A stretch of 64,000 nt of DNA, taken from positions 992,001-1,056,000 of the forward strand of contig NZ_JMMA01000002.1 in NCBI RefSeq assembly GCF_000686125.1. The letters are read 5' to 3'. The notes under the pieces are model-generated. The model saw only the letters and a list, made by a program, of their open reading frames with translations. It had not been told where the DNA came from and searched no databases. The translations under genes and the position numbers were made by a program. Positions 45,215-53,010 of the stretch are shown in pieces (positions within the stretch are counted from its first letter, which is position 1; every line of letters starts with the position of its first letter). The DNA comes from Ruminococcus sp. NK3A76. Lineage in GTDB: Bacteria; Bacillota; Clostridia; Oscillospirales; Ruminococcaceae.

Positions 45215-45559
45215 ATGAAAGACGAAAAGAAGCGTACACTGTACCTGAAAGTCCGTGTCAGCCCCGAAGAAATGGCGGCTATCAAGAAGAAGTTTGCTAA
45301 CAGCTGTATGAGCAGTCTCAGTGGATTTGTAAGAGCCATGATCTTCGAGGGTTACATCGTCCATATCGACGAAAACGAGCTAAAACGGCTCACTGTACTT
45401 GCGAATAATATCGCAAACAATATCAACCAAATTGCCCACCGAGCAAATGTCACAAACAAAGTTTACAAGGAAGATATTGAGGAGATCAAGGAGCTTGGCG
45501 ATAAGCTCTGGCGTCCGTTGATGTTTCTGCAAACAAAGGTGGCTCAGCTAAAGCATTGA
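45215..45559 (+). CDS. MobC-like relaxosome protein of the small element
   Basis: This 114-residue protein has an RHH-type strand (TLYLKVRVSPEEMAAIKKKF) and the MobC signature region (LANNIANNINQIAHRANVT). GGAG lies 10 bases before the ATG. There is no relaxase in the element, so transfer would need one from another element, for example the relaxase at 15104-16402 if it recognises this oriT. A hairpin (45572-45603) follows the stop. Confidence 0.85.
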   Translation: MKDEKKRTLYLKVRVSPEEMAAIKKKFANSCMSSLSGFVRAMIFEGYIVHIDENELKRLTVLANNIANNINQIAHRANVTNKVYKEDIEEIKELGDKLWRPLMFLQTKVAQLKH

Positions 45560-45571
45560 GCAGAAATTGAA

Positions 45572-45603
45572 AATCGCCGTCAGGATAATTCCCGACGGCG
45601 ATT
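45572..45603 (+). terminator. Hairpin after MobC
   Basis: AATCGCCGTC / GACGGCGATT with a 12-base loop lies just after the MobC stop codon, with only a weak A/T tail. Confidence 0.5.
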
Positions 45604-45645
45604 AAATACGATATGTGCGCTATGTACCGGACTGGCTTTTGAAAT

Positions 45646-45710
45646 TGCTGCGCACTTCACAAGAATGGTTACAATTATTCCGCAGAGCTGGCCCCCGAAA
45701 GAATTATGGT
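45646..45710. repeat. Sequence shared with 29671-29735, possible element end
   Basis: TGCTGCGC, then CAAGAAT, TTACAATTATT and CGCAGAGCTGG occur in the same order and spacing here and at 29671-29735, with about 80 percent identity. At both places the sequence follows a MobC gene that has no relaxase. The reading frames differ, so DNA rather than protein seems conserved. Confidence 0.5.
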
Positions 45711-45721
45711 ATATACTGTAT

Positions 45722-46984
45722 CTACAATATTGATTTGGAGATCAGCACGACAGTCACAGTTATCACACCTTTGTCAGCCTTTGCAGAGATCTCCCCGCCG
45801 TGCAGTTCAATGATCTTCTTTGCTATCGCAAGCCCAAGACCTGCGCTGTCGGTGTCTGTCCTTGACTGATCGTCACGGTAGAAGCGGTCAAACATATCCT
45901 CGGTGCTGACCTCTGCCCCTTTGCGGATCGTGTTGGACAGCGAAATGCTGATACTGCCCGTGCCGACCTTGCTTTCAAGCCTTACATCGGTGTGAGGCTC
46001 GGCATATTTTATCACGTTCGCAAAGAGGTTTTCCATGACCCTTGCCAGCCTGTCAAAGTCCACTTTTGTGATGAACGGCTCATCATCAATGCGAGTTTCA
46101 AGATTCAGACTGTTCTGATGCAACAGTGCTTTCATTTCATAGCCGAATTGCTTGATGAAAGCCGTCACATCGCCCTGCTCTGTATTCAGGCGGAAGTCGG
46201 GCGAATCCATTTTCGTCAGCTCAAACAGCTCATTTATCAGTCCATTCAGACCTTTTAGCCGCCTGTCAGTGACCTCAATATACTCGGAAAACTTCTCGTC
46301 GTTGCGGTCGCTGTAACCTTTCAAAAGCTGAACATAGCCCATGATAGATGTCAGCGGACTTCGCAGATCGTGGGATACATTTGAGATCAGTTCGTTCTTC
46401 TGCTGTTCGGCTTTCTGCTGGCGGAGCTTGTTTTCTTGTAAATCTGCGTTCATCTGGTTGATGCTTCGGCTGAGGACTGTCAGCTCGTCATTGCCTTTTT
46501 CTTCCACATGAATATCCGCACCGTTTTCAGCTATCCTGCTGACATCATCGGAAATTTTCCCGATATACTCCGACTTGTGCTTTGTTATCAGCCCGAATAT
46601 CACAACAAAAATAATTATGCTCACAAGCAATATACCGTATAAAACGATAAGCCCGAACACGCTGTTCTGCTCATCTGAAGAATACTTTGCCAGCTTTGTG
46701 ATAAGCCCCTCGCCCACACCTAAGACAATTCTTGTCAGCACGATAAGCGAGTCGAATGCCAGCACAGCAGACAGCAGATAAAAGTTTTTCAGCGTCTGAA
46801 AACGCTTTCTTGACACGATAAACTGTATCAGTGCAAACACCCCTATTGCTGCCAAAACGAAGGGTATCATCATCAGGCGGCTGTTATAAATGCTCATGCA
46901 GGCAGAACCCAGCGACAGGAACGGCGTTGCCGCCAGCAGTCCCGTCAGGATACCGCCGATCAGGAAAACAGGCTATTTCTTCAT
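45722..46984 (-). pseudogene. Sensor histidine kinase with an amber codon at position 4
   Basis: The kinase has N-terminal membrane helices, a HAMP-like segment, the phosphoacceptor motif VSHDLRSPLTSIMGY and an ATPase domain with an N box NLFANVIKYAE and DSAGLGLAIAKKI. The natural start is the ATG at 46984, which overlaps the response-regulator stop as ATGA, but codon 4 is TAG (46973-46975). After it the frame is open and encodes the expected first membrane helix (PVFLIGGILTGLLAATPF). The next ATG (46897) would give a 391-residue protein lacking that helix. Either the gene is inactivated, restarts internally, or the TAG is a sequence error. It is VanS-like in layout. Confidence 0.8.
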
Positions 46985-47667
46985 ATTTTGTAACCCCGTC
47001 CCCAAACCGTCTTGATGATGTTTCTGCCCGACTTGTCGAAGTCCAGCTTTTTGCGTAGGTTTGCAATGTGCATCATCACGGTATTCTCTGCACCGATGAA
47101 TTCCTCGTGCCACACCTTTTCATATATCTGACCCATTGACAGCACATTGTTTCGGTTGCGGAGGAGAAGTTCAAGTATTTCATACTCCTTGAACGTGAGC
47201 TGTATCTCCGTGCCGCTGACCCATACCCTGTGTGTTTCGGTGTTCAGCGTAATGTCATCATATTGCAGAGTGTCGGGCTTGTCGGCAGGGGCGTTGTATT
47301 GCTTGAACCGCCGGATCTGTGCTTTCACTCTCGTCATCAGCAGAACGGGGTCAAAGGGCTTTGTGACATAATCATCGCCGCCCGACATCAGCCCGTTTAC
47401 AATATCCATATCCTCGGCTTTTGCGGAAATGAAAATGATCGGTGCGTTGGTTTTCTCCCTTATTTTCATGCAGGCGGAAATGCCGTCCATCTGCGGCATC
47501 ATCACATCAAGAAGTATCAGCACGACCTTAGACTTATCAAGCACATCGAGTGCCTTCAAAGCGTTGTCGCATTTGATATAGCTGTATCCCTCGTTTTCAA
47601 GGTAGATTCCCAGCAGATTTCGTATATCGCTGTCATCGTCAACTATCAGTATGTATTCATCAGACAT
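46981..47667 (-). CDS. OmpR-family response regulator
   Basis: This 228-residue regulator has a receiver domain (DDD near residue 10, phosphoacceptor Asp in LILLDVMMPQMDG, Lys in YVTKPFDP) and a winged-helix DNA-binding domain (LTFKEYEILELLLRN to NIIKTVWGRGYKI). It is paired with the kinase gene that overlaps its stop codon. The operon is divergent from the metallophosphoesterase gene, with 165 bases between, so that gene may be a target. VanR-like in type; the signal is unknown. Confidence 0.93.
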   Translation of the reverse strand: MSDEYILIVDDDSDIRNLLGIYLENEGYSYIKCDNALKALDVLDKSKVVLILLDVMMPQMDGISACMKIREKTNAPIIFISAKAEDMDIVNGLMSGGDDYVTKPFDPVLLMTRVKAQIRRFKQYNAPADKPDTLQYDDITLNTETHRVWVSGTEIQLTFKEYEILELLLRNRNNVLSMGQIYEKVWHEEFIGAENTVMMHIANLRKKLDFDKSGRNIIKTVWGRGYKI

Positions 47668-47772
47668 TTTTCTTCCTCAAATATATAAAATTTTCTTTAG
47701 GTTTTGAGCCTTACTTCTTATAATTATAACATATACGGCGGTTTTCGTCAATTCATCGGGCTTTTTGTAGGC

Positions 47773-47802
47773 TTGACAACGAATGAAATAATCTGATATA
47801 CT
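47773..47802 (+). promoter_or_regulatory. Promoter of the metallophosphoesterase gene
   Basis: TTGACA at 47773-47778 and TATACT at 47797-47802 with an 18-base spacer, 30 bases before the start codon. Confidence 0.7.
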
Positions 47803-47832
47803 TTTAATAGTACAGCACGAAAGGAGAACACC

Positions 47833-49944
47833 ATGGCAAAGAAAACTGATACAGAACAAAACCGCAAGATAAAAGCGGTCGTTGATATGATGTTTGACGA
47901 CATTCCCTATTCCGAGGAGGTCACGCAGGCACAGGAAAAGATTGAATCTGCTCTCAATTCGGAGTTTGACAGGATAAAGGCTGACCGCCACGAGGACGAG
48001 GCTTTGGAGGAGCTGCTCGGCAGATACGGCAAGCTCTCGCAGATGGCAGAGCTTGCAGGCTACCCTGCGGACAGTGCGGAAAAATGGCGCGGCGAAACGC
48101 AGGCTGTTGATATTCGTCCGCTGAAAAAGGAGATATGGAAACAGCGTCTGAGGATATATTTCACTTCGGCATTTGCGGTGTTTGCGCTGCTGCAAGTGTT
48201 CTGGCTGATCTACAACATCACAGCTAAACCCATTGCCGTCATTGGAAATGTGTTTGTTATATCAGTAGATCTATTTATCGCATCATTTCCGTTCCGCAAA
48301 TATCTGAAAACCGAGAAAGCCGCCGTGGGGAGCAAATACGACACCGATTCCTACAAATATCTCCGTACCCGAAGTGACAAGTACGCAAAGCGTCTTCTCA
48401 ACGGAATTGCGCTGCTGTTTGCAGTGGTGTTCGTGTTTGTGGCATCAGAACTGAGCTTTTACTTCTTCGGCAACTCCAAATCGGCAGAGTTTGCGGAAAA
48501 CTTCTTCAATAACAGCATCGTTATCGAAATTCCCGTATTTCTGCTGATAAAAAATATCCTCAGCCTTAAAATGATAAGGCGGAGGATAAACATTCCCGAT
48601 AAGGGCAAGTACAAAAAGCACATCATTGGCATAACGATATTTTCGGCGGTCTACTGGCTTGCCGTGACAGCATTTACGGTCATAAAGAGCAAGGATATCG
48701 CATACCCCGGAAATGTGTTTATGATCGCAGGGATATTCTTCGGACTGCTCGTTATAGTCTATGATTTCACATTAAGACGCAAGGTCACATTCAGAAATAT
48801 CGTCATCAACAAGCCGAGAATAGCGGTATATACGGCAATTGCAATTGCGGCATCGGGCTTTATGATCTTACAGCAGGACACATGGTACACCCAAAACTAC
48901 ATCAATTCCGTTCCCGTTGTCGAGCATAACACTCACAAGATAGAGTACAATGACGAAACGGGTGTTTACACTATAACCAAAACCACCGATGATTTCAAGA
49001 TACTCCACCTTACCGACATTCACATCGGCGGAAGTCTGTACTCCTACCGCAAGGACATAAAGGCGCTGAAGGCTTGCTATGCAGAGATAGAGCATACCCA
49101 CCCCGACCTTGTTGTGGTCACGGGTGATCTGAGCTTCCCGATGGGGATAATGTCCATGTCGCTGAACAACACCGCACCTGTGGGGCAGTTTGCGGCATTT
49201 ATGCGAAATACCGGCATTCCGTGGGCTTTCACCTACGGCAACCACGACACGGAATCTCTGGCATCTGCAAACAAGCAGGAGCTGAATGAGGTATACAAGT
49301 CGCTGTCTTTCAAGACCTCGGGCAATCTGCTTTACCCATATACCCAGCCCGATGTCATGGGCAGAAACAATCAGCTGATCGAGATAAGAAATGCTGACGG
49401 CTCGCTGAACACGGGGCTTTTCATGATAGACTCAAACGCCTACACGGGCGAGGGCATCAACGTCTATGACTATATCCATGACGATCAGGTGGACTGGTAC
49501 GCCGATGAAGTCAGGAGAATGAATGCTGAGGCAGGTCACACGGTAAACTCAATGGTGTTTTTCCATTTCCCATTGCAGGAGTACAGGACTGCGACGGAGC
49601 TTTACAACGAGGGCAGCGACGAGGTCAAATATTTCTACGGTGAGAACCCCGGCGATCACGGCGGTATCACCAATTACCTTGTGTGCTGTTCGGACTATCC
49701 GAGCAAGATGTTCGATACCGCCCTTGAACTTGGCAGCACGACGGGATTCTTCTGTGGTCACGACCACTACAACAATGCGTCTATCGAATATAAAGGTATC
49801 CGCCTGACCTACGGCATGAGCATTGACTACCTTGCAATGCCGGGCATTGAAAAAGAGACAAAACAGCGCGGTGCTGAACTGATTACCATTCACGCCGACA
49901 GCACATGGGAGTCAGAGCAGATCCCGCTTGAGTCTATAACATAG
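47833..49944 (+). CDS. Membrane-anchored calcineurin-like metallophosphoesterase
   Basis: This 703-residue protein has three parts. Residues 1-95 are a charged helical cytoplasmic domain, residues about 100-360 contain six or seven membrane helices, and residues about 385-690 form a metallophosphatase domain outside. All five metal-binding motifs are visible: LHLTDIHIGG, VTGDLSFP, YGNHDTES, FFHFPLQEY and CGHDHYNN. The substrate may be a cell-envelope phosphoester, but this is inference. AAGGAG lies 7 bases before the ATG. The first domain resembles the helical heads of DUF1700-like proteins. Confidence 0.88.
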   Translation: MAKKTDTEQNRKIKAVVDMMFDDIPYSEEVTQAQEKIESALNSEFDRIKADRHEDEALEELLGRYGKLSQMAELAGYPADSAEKWRGETQAVDIRPLKKEIWKQRLRIYFTSAFAVFALLQVFWLIYNITAKPIAVIGNVFVISVDLFIASFPFRKYLKTEKAAVGSKYDTDSYKYLRTRSDKYAKRLLNGIALLFAVVFVFVASELSFYFFGNSKSAEFAENFFNNSIVIEIPVFLLIKNILSLKMIRRRINIPDKGKYKKHIIGITIFSAVYWLAVTAFTVIKSKDIAYPGNVFMIAGIFFGLLVIVYDFTLRRKVTFRNIVINKPRIAVYTAIAIAASGFMILQQDTWYTQNYINSVPVVEHNTHKIEYNDETGVYTITKTTDDFKILHLTDIHIGGSLYSYRKDIKALKACYAEIEHTHPDLVVVTGDLSFPMGIMSMSLNNTAPVGQFAAFMRNTGIPWAFTYGNHDTESLASANKQELNEVYKSLSFKTSGNLLYPYTQPDVMGRNNQLIEIRNADGSLNTGLFMIDSNAYTGEGINVYDYIHDDQVDWYADEVRRMNAEAGHTVNSMVFFHFPLQEYRTATELYNEGSDEVKYFYGENPGDHGGITNYLVCCSDYPSKMFDTALELGSTTGFFCGHDHYNNASIEYKGIRLTYGMSIDYLAMPGIEKETKQRGAELITIHADSTWESEQIPLESIT

Positions 49945-49950
49945 CAAAAA

Positions 49951-49986
49951 GCAGATGCTTTCACGGTAGAAAGCATCTGCTTTTTT
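49951..49986 (+). terminator. Strong terminator
   Basis: GCAGATGCTTTC / GAAAGCATCTGC is a perfect 12-bp stem with a 6-base loop and six T residues. Confidence 0.95.
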
Positions 49987-50090
49987 ATAGCTTGCTGTAA
50001 AGGTCTTGTATATAGTAGTTTGGAAAACTTCTATGTGAGCGCACTTTTTATTGGCCGTGTCTTTTTTATGCAGTAAAAGTAGCAATAAAA

Positions 50091-50114
50091 AACGCCCCGT
50101 ATCAAACAGGGCGT
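50091..50114 (-). terminator. Original terminator of the tRNA-Thr gene
   Basis: AACGCCC/GGGCGTT stem with T residues on the minus strand directly outside the displaced tRNA end, now 2.1 kb from the intact tRNA. Confidence 0.7.
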
Positions 50115-50161
50115 TGGAGCTACTAACCGGATTTGAACCGGTGACCTCGTCATTACCAATG
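50115..50161 (-). repeat. Distal attachment site, displaced 3' part of tRNA-Thr
   Basis: 47 bases identical to 52251-52297, from the CCA end to the anticodon loop of tRNA-Thr. It marks the outer end of the integrase element. Confidence 0.9.
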
Positions 50162-50340
50162 GTTATGGATAGAATTTGTTAAATCTTGTAATGTCGAGTT
50201 TTGCCCTATAATACGCCATTTTATGCGTTCATAATTTAATAATATTTAGTAATAAAAGCTTGCTTTTTGTAAAGTTAGTGTACAAATAGTGTACAAAATT
50301 GCAGTACATATTATTGTACAAAAGAAGAAAAGCAGGCTTT

Positions 50341-51318
50341 TTACGCCTGCTTGACCTCTTTATCGGAAATATCATTTGTTTTATGTGTGATAAGCATATT
50401 TTGTAAAATATTGGCACTTTCGCTGTCGGCTTCTGCTATGTAGTGCAGATATTTGTTTGTAGTTTCAATATCACCGTGACCTAAACGCCCCTGAACCTGC
50501 TTGATACTTGCACCGCCGTATAATAAAAGTGTAGCTGAGGTATGCCTCAGACTGTGGAATTTGCGGTGTTTTAAGCCGTTTTTTGCAAGAAACTTTTCAA
50601 ACCACTTTGTAGGTGTCATAGGGTTCATTATTTCACCGTTCCATTGTGTAAAAATCCAGCCGCCCTCTATCCATTGATCGCCGAGCTTTTCAGCCTCTTG
50701 CTCTTTTTCCGTTTTAAGCTCTTGTATAAGCTCTATGCACTCAGTCGGAACAACTACCGATCTGACCTCATAATCCTTCGGGGGCTTGGTGGTTATCGGC
50801 TGACCTGTCAGCTTTACGGCTGCACGTTCTATTGTTATGCGCCCTGTATTATAGTCAATATCAGAGAATTTGAGAGCTACAAGCTCACCTCTGCGTGCGC
50901 CAGTCATTATTGCAAGCTGTACTAATACTTTGAACTGTAAAGGTTCATCTTCAAGGCATTCAAGCATTTGTGCCGCCTCTTGTTTGGTGAATATCTCAAC
51001 CTTTGGAGTGGCTGCTTTGGGGATTGTCAGCTTTTCAGCCTTTGCAGGGTTATAGGGTATTATTTCGAGCTTTACCGCTTGATTGAGTATTGACTGCACA
51101 ATAGCAAGATAACGCCTAACTGTTGAGGCTGACGGCTTTTTACCCTGCTTTTTGGTTTCACCGTTCTTGAAAACAAATACACATTCACTTTCTGACAGGT
51201 ATTTGATAAAATTCTGTATGTGTATAGGTTTTATAGCTGTCAGCTTTAAATGTCCGAGCTGTGAAAGCCCTGAGTATATCCTTTGGGACAGCATATCACG
51301 CCCATAGACAAAGCACAA
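50341..51318 (-). CDS. int: Tyrosine integrase, N-terminally truncated
   Basis: This 325-residue phage-type integrase has the core-binding part (LTAIKPIHIQNFIKYL) and the catalytic part with GARRGELVALKF, the HSLRHTSATLLLYGG box and LGHGDIETTNKYLHYI. Relatives have about 60-80 more residues in front, including an arm-binding domain. Here the frame begins within RIYSGLSQLGHLKL with no good ribosome site, so the 5' end seems lost. It lies next to the displaced tRNA end, as expected for an enzyme that integrates at the 3' end of tRNA-Thr. The element may therefore be immobile. Confidence 0.85.
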   Translation of the reverse strand: MCFVYGRDMLSQRIYSGLSQLGHLKLTAIKPIHIQNFIKYLSESECVFVFKNGETKKQGKKPSASTVRRYLAIVQSILNQAVKLEIIPYNPAKAEKLTIPKAATPKVEIFTKQEAAQMLECLEDEPLQFKVLVQLAIMTGARRGELVALKFSDIDYNTGRITIERAAVKLTGQPITTKPPKDYEVRSVVVPTECIELIQELKTEKEQEAEKLGDQWIEGGWIFTQWNGEIMNPMTPTKWFEKFLAKNGLKHRKFHSLRHTSATLLLYGGASIKQVQGRLGHGDIETTNKYLHYIAEADSESANILQNMLITHKTNDISDKEVKQA

Positions 51319-51414
51319 AGCCCTCTGACGGCTTTTAGGTCAAAAAGTGATAAACTACACCCCCATATATAAAAACGCCTGAAACGGGCGTTATATTTGC
51401 AATTTAGGCATAAG

Positions 51415-51440
51415 AAAACCCCTCAATTGGTCTGAGGGGC
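51415..51440 (-). terminator. Terminator of the 75-residue gene
   Basis: CCCCTC/GAGGGG stem followed by TTTTCTT on the minus strand. A further small hairpin (AACGCC/GGGCGTT) lies near 51374-51392. Confidence 0.75.
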
Positions 51441-51471
51441 TGCTTATGTTCTTTTTATTATTGGGAAAGTA

Positions 51472-51699
51472 TTATCTCATTAGCTGTGTGGCTGCGTGAA
51501 AGACTGCTCTGAATGCAAGCTGCTTTTCATCATATACAACGGATATAAAATCTTCTACAAGGTCATCTTTTCCTGTCTGCTTTTCGTCTTTTTCAAGCGT
51601 TCTTTCGTATTCGTTCCAATGTGAGGAGCAATCGAAAGAGTTTTCCGCATATTCACGGTAGATAACATTGATAAGTGTTTCATAGTTTAAATCTGTCAT
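51472..51699 (-). CDS. Small acidic element protein (75 aa)
   Basis: This 75-residue acidic helical protein (LINVIYREYAENSFDCSSHW) has GGAGG 9 bases before the ATG and a terminator after it. It lies between the integrase and the divergent repressor-like gene. It has no motif I recognise, and its position suggests an excisionase-like or satellite protein. Confidence 0.65.
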   Translation of the reverse strand: MTDLNYETLINVIYREYAENSFDCSSHWNEYERTLEKDEKQTGKDDLVEDFISVVYDEKQLAFRAVFHAATQLMR

Positions 51700-51763
51700 T
51701 TTTCAAAACCTCCATTTAATATTGTATAGTGTTTTGCAATAATCTTTATTGCTATTTAATATT

Positions 51764-51853
51764 ATACACTCAAAATAGGTGTATGTCAATTAGTAATGCT
51801 ATACAAAAGTTATATTATAATAATGTGCATATTATACACTTGAATTGTGTGCA
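51764..51853. promoter_or_regulatory. Operator-like dyads between divergent genes
   Basis: ATACAC-9-GTGTAT (51764-51784) and ATACAC (51834-51839) facing GTGTGC (51848-51853) are related dyads beside the promoter of the HTH gene. They are candidate binding sites for its product. Confidence 0.5.
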
Positions 51854-51869
51854 TATATATGTTATAATG
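51841..51869 (+). promoter_or_regulatory. Promoter of the HTH repressor gene
   Basis: TTGAAT at 51841-51846 and TATAAT at 51864-51869 with a 17-base spacer; it overlaps the second dyad. Confidence 0.8.
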
Positions 51870-51888
51870 GTGTCTGAGGTGATGATAT

Positions 51889-52092
51889 ATGCCGATAAGG
51901 TATAAAATAGATATTCTGTCAGCCTTGAAAGATAAAGGCTATTCAACATATAGGCTCAGAAAAGAAAAGATAATGGGGGAGCGAACTATTCAGAAATTCA
52001 GAAACGGTGAAATAGTTTCAAGTGATAACCTTGCACTTATCTGCAAGCTGCTTGAATGTCAGCCGGGTGATATATTAGAGTATGAGGAATAA
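51889..52092 (+). CDS. XRE-family HTH repressor-like protein
   Basis: This 67-residue protein consists of one Cro/CI-type helix-turn-helix domain (ALKDKGYSTYRLRKEKIMGE, then FRNGEIVSSDNLALICKLL and QPGDILEY). GAGGTGAT precedes the ATG. It is divergent from the 75-residue gene and integrase, with dyad operators between, as in a small phage or satellite control region. Confidence 0.85.
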   Translation: MPIRYKIDILSALKDKGYSTYRLRKEKIMGERTIQKFRNGEIVSSDNLALICKLLECQPGDILEYEE

Positions 52093-52205
52093 AAAAGCGG
52101 CTGATCGTTCGACAGCCGTTTACTCATTTATACCCATTTTTGGTGTACAATTTCTATCATAGTGTACAAATAGTGTACAAATCGCTTTTCAGACGTTTAT
52201 AATAA

Positions 52206-52243
52206 AAACACCCGACCTCACGCAAACAGCGTAAAATCGGGCA
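52206..52243 (-). terminator. Element-borne terminator of tRNA-Thr
   Basis: An imperfect CCCGATTTTACGC hairpin followed by TGTTTTTATT on the minus strand, just after the tRNA 3' end. The element thus replaces the terminator it displaced. Confidence 0.7.
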
Positions 52244-52250
52244 TTTTCTA

Positions 52251-52326
52251 TGGAGCTACTAACCGGATTTGAACCGGTGACCTCGTCATTACCAATGACG
52301 TGCTCTACCTACTGAGCCATAGTAGC
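52251..52326 (-). tRNA. tRNA-Thr (anticodon GGT)
   Basis: The 76-base minus-strand cloverleaf has acceptor stem GCTACTA/TAGTAGC with discriminator T and encoded CCA, and a D arm with GCTCAGTAGGTAGAGC. The anticodon stem CGTCA/TGACG has loop TTGGTAA (anticodon GGT), and the T arm is CCGGTTCGAATCCGG. It remains intact because the element restored its 3' part. Confidence 0.96.
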
Positions 52327-52470
52327 TTTTTTTTATTGCTTATATATTATACACTATTTTGAGGGCTTTGTCAATAGCAAAAAAGAAATTTTTTCTTCTT
52401 ATTTGTTTAAAAAATGTTCATAACTTTTTGGCATAATAAATGCAATACATGAGTGAAAGGAGGGAGCAGT

Positions 52471-52989
52471 GTGGATGAAAACAAGCGCTTGTTTGAAACA
52501 ATATATAACAGAACAAAGGAAAACACATACAGATTCATAACCGCAAAATGCTATAATATCGATGATATCGACGATATTTACCAGAATACATATATCAGTG
52601 TATATGACGCACTATGTAAGAAGGATAGCGAGCCGGAAAACTATGAGGCTTTCGTGATACTTATCGCAAAGCGGGAACTGTTCCGGTACTACGGTCTGAT
52701 AAAAAAGCTCACCGCTCACTTTAAAAATGCTCCGCAGCCCGAGGAGATAAAGGAGGATGCAGATACCTTCGACCTTGAGGACAGCGTTGTAAATAAAGAA
52801 CTACTTGAAAAGGTGAATGAACACCTGTCGAGAATGGATCTCACTACTCAGAAGATATTTTTTATGTATTATTATAAAGGGTATACATTATGCGAGATAT
52901 CAGGTCTATTGGAAATAGGTGAGAGCAGCGTCAAACGTAAGCTCTACGGTGCGCTTGGCCGGTTAAGGCGGATCTATGGAAAGGAATGA
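52471..52989 (+). CDS. ECF-type RNA polymerase sigma factor
   Basis: This 172-residue sigma-70 family protein has region 2 (RFITAKCYNIDDIDDIYQNT, the -10 recognition helix) and region 4 (LSRMDLTTQKIFFMYYYKGY then ISGLLEIGESSVKRKLYGAL, an HTH). AAGGAGG at 52457-52463 selects the GTG at 52471 rather than the in-frame GTG at 52453. The following gene encodes a membrane protein of the kind that acts as its anti-sigma factor. The signal is unknown. Confidence 0.9.
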   Translation: MDENKRLFETIYNRTKENTYRFITAKCYNIDDIDDIYQNTYISVYDALCKKDSEPENYEAFVILIAKRELFRYYGLIKKLTAHFKNAPQPEEIKEDADTFDLEDSVVNKELLEKVNEHLSRMDLTTQKIFFMYYYKGYTLCEISGLLEIGESSVKRKLYGALGRLRRIYGKE

Positions 52990-53010
52990 TAACTTATGAA
53001 GGAGAAAGAT

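Noticed and set aside
44887-45339. 150-residue minus-strand frame over the oriT-like region
   Set aside because: It covers inverted repeats and the start of MobC, has no ribosome site and a composition unlike a real protein.
47677-48195. 172-residue minus-strand frame upstream of the response regulator
   Set aside because: It overlaps the start of the metallophosphoesterase gene and its promoter, and has no start signal.
50115-50161. Second tRNA-Thr gene
   Set aside because: Only the 3' half is present; the 5' half after the anticodon loop is unrelated, so it is an attachment-site duplicate.
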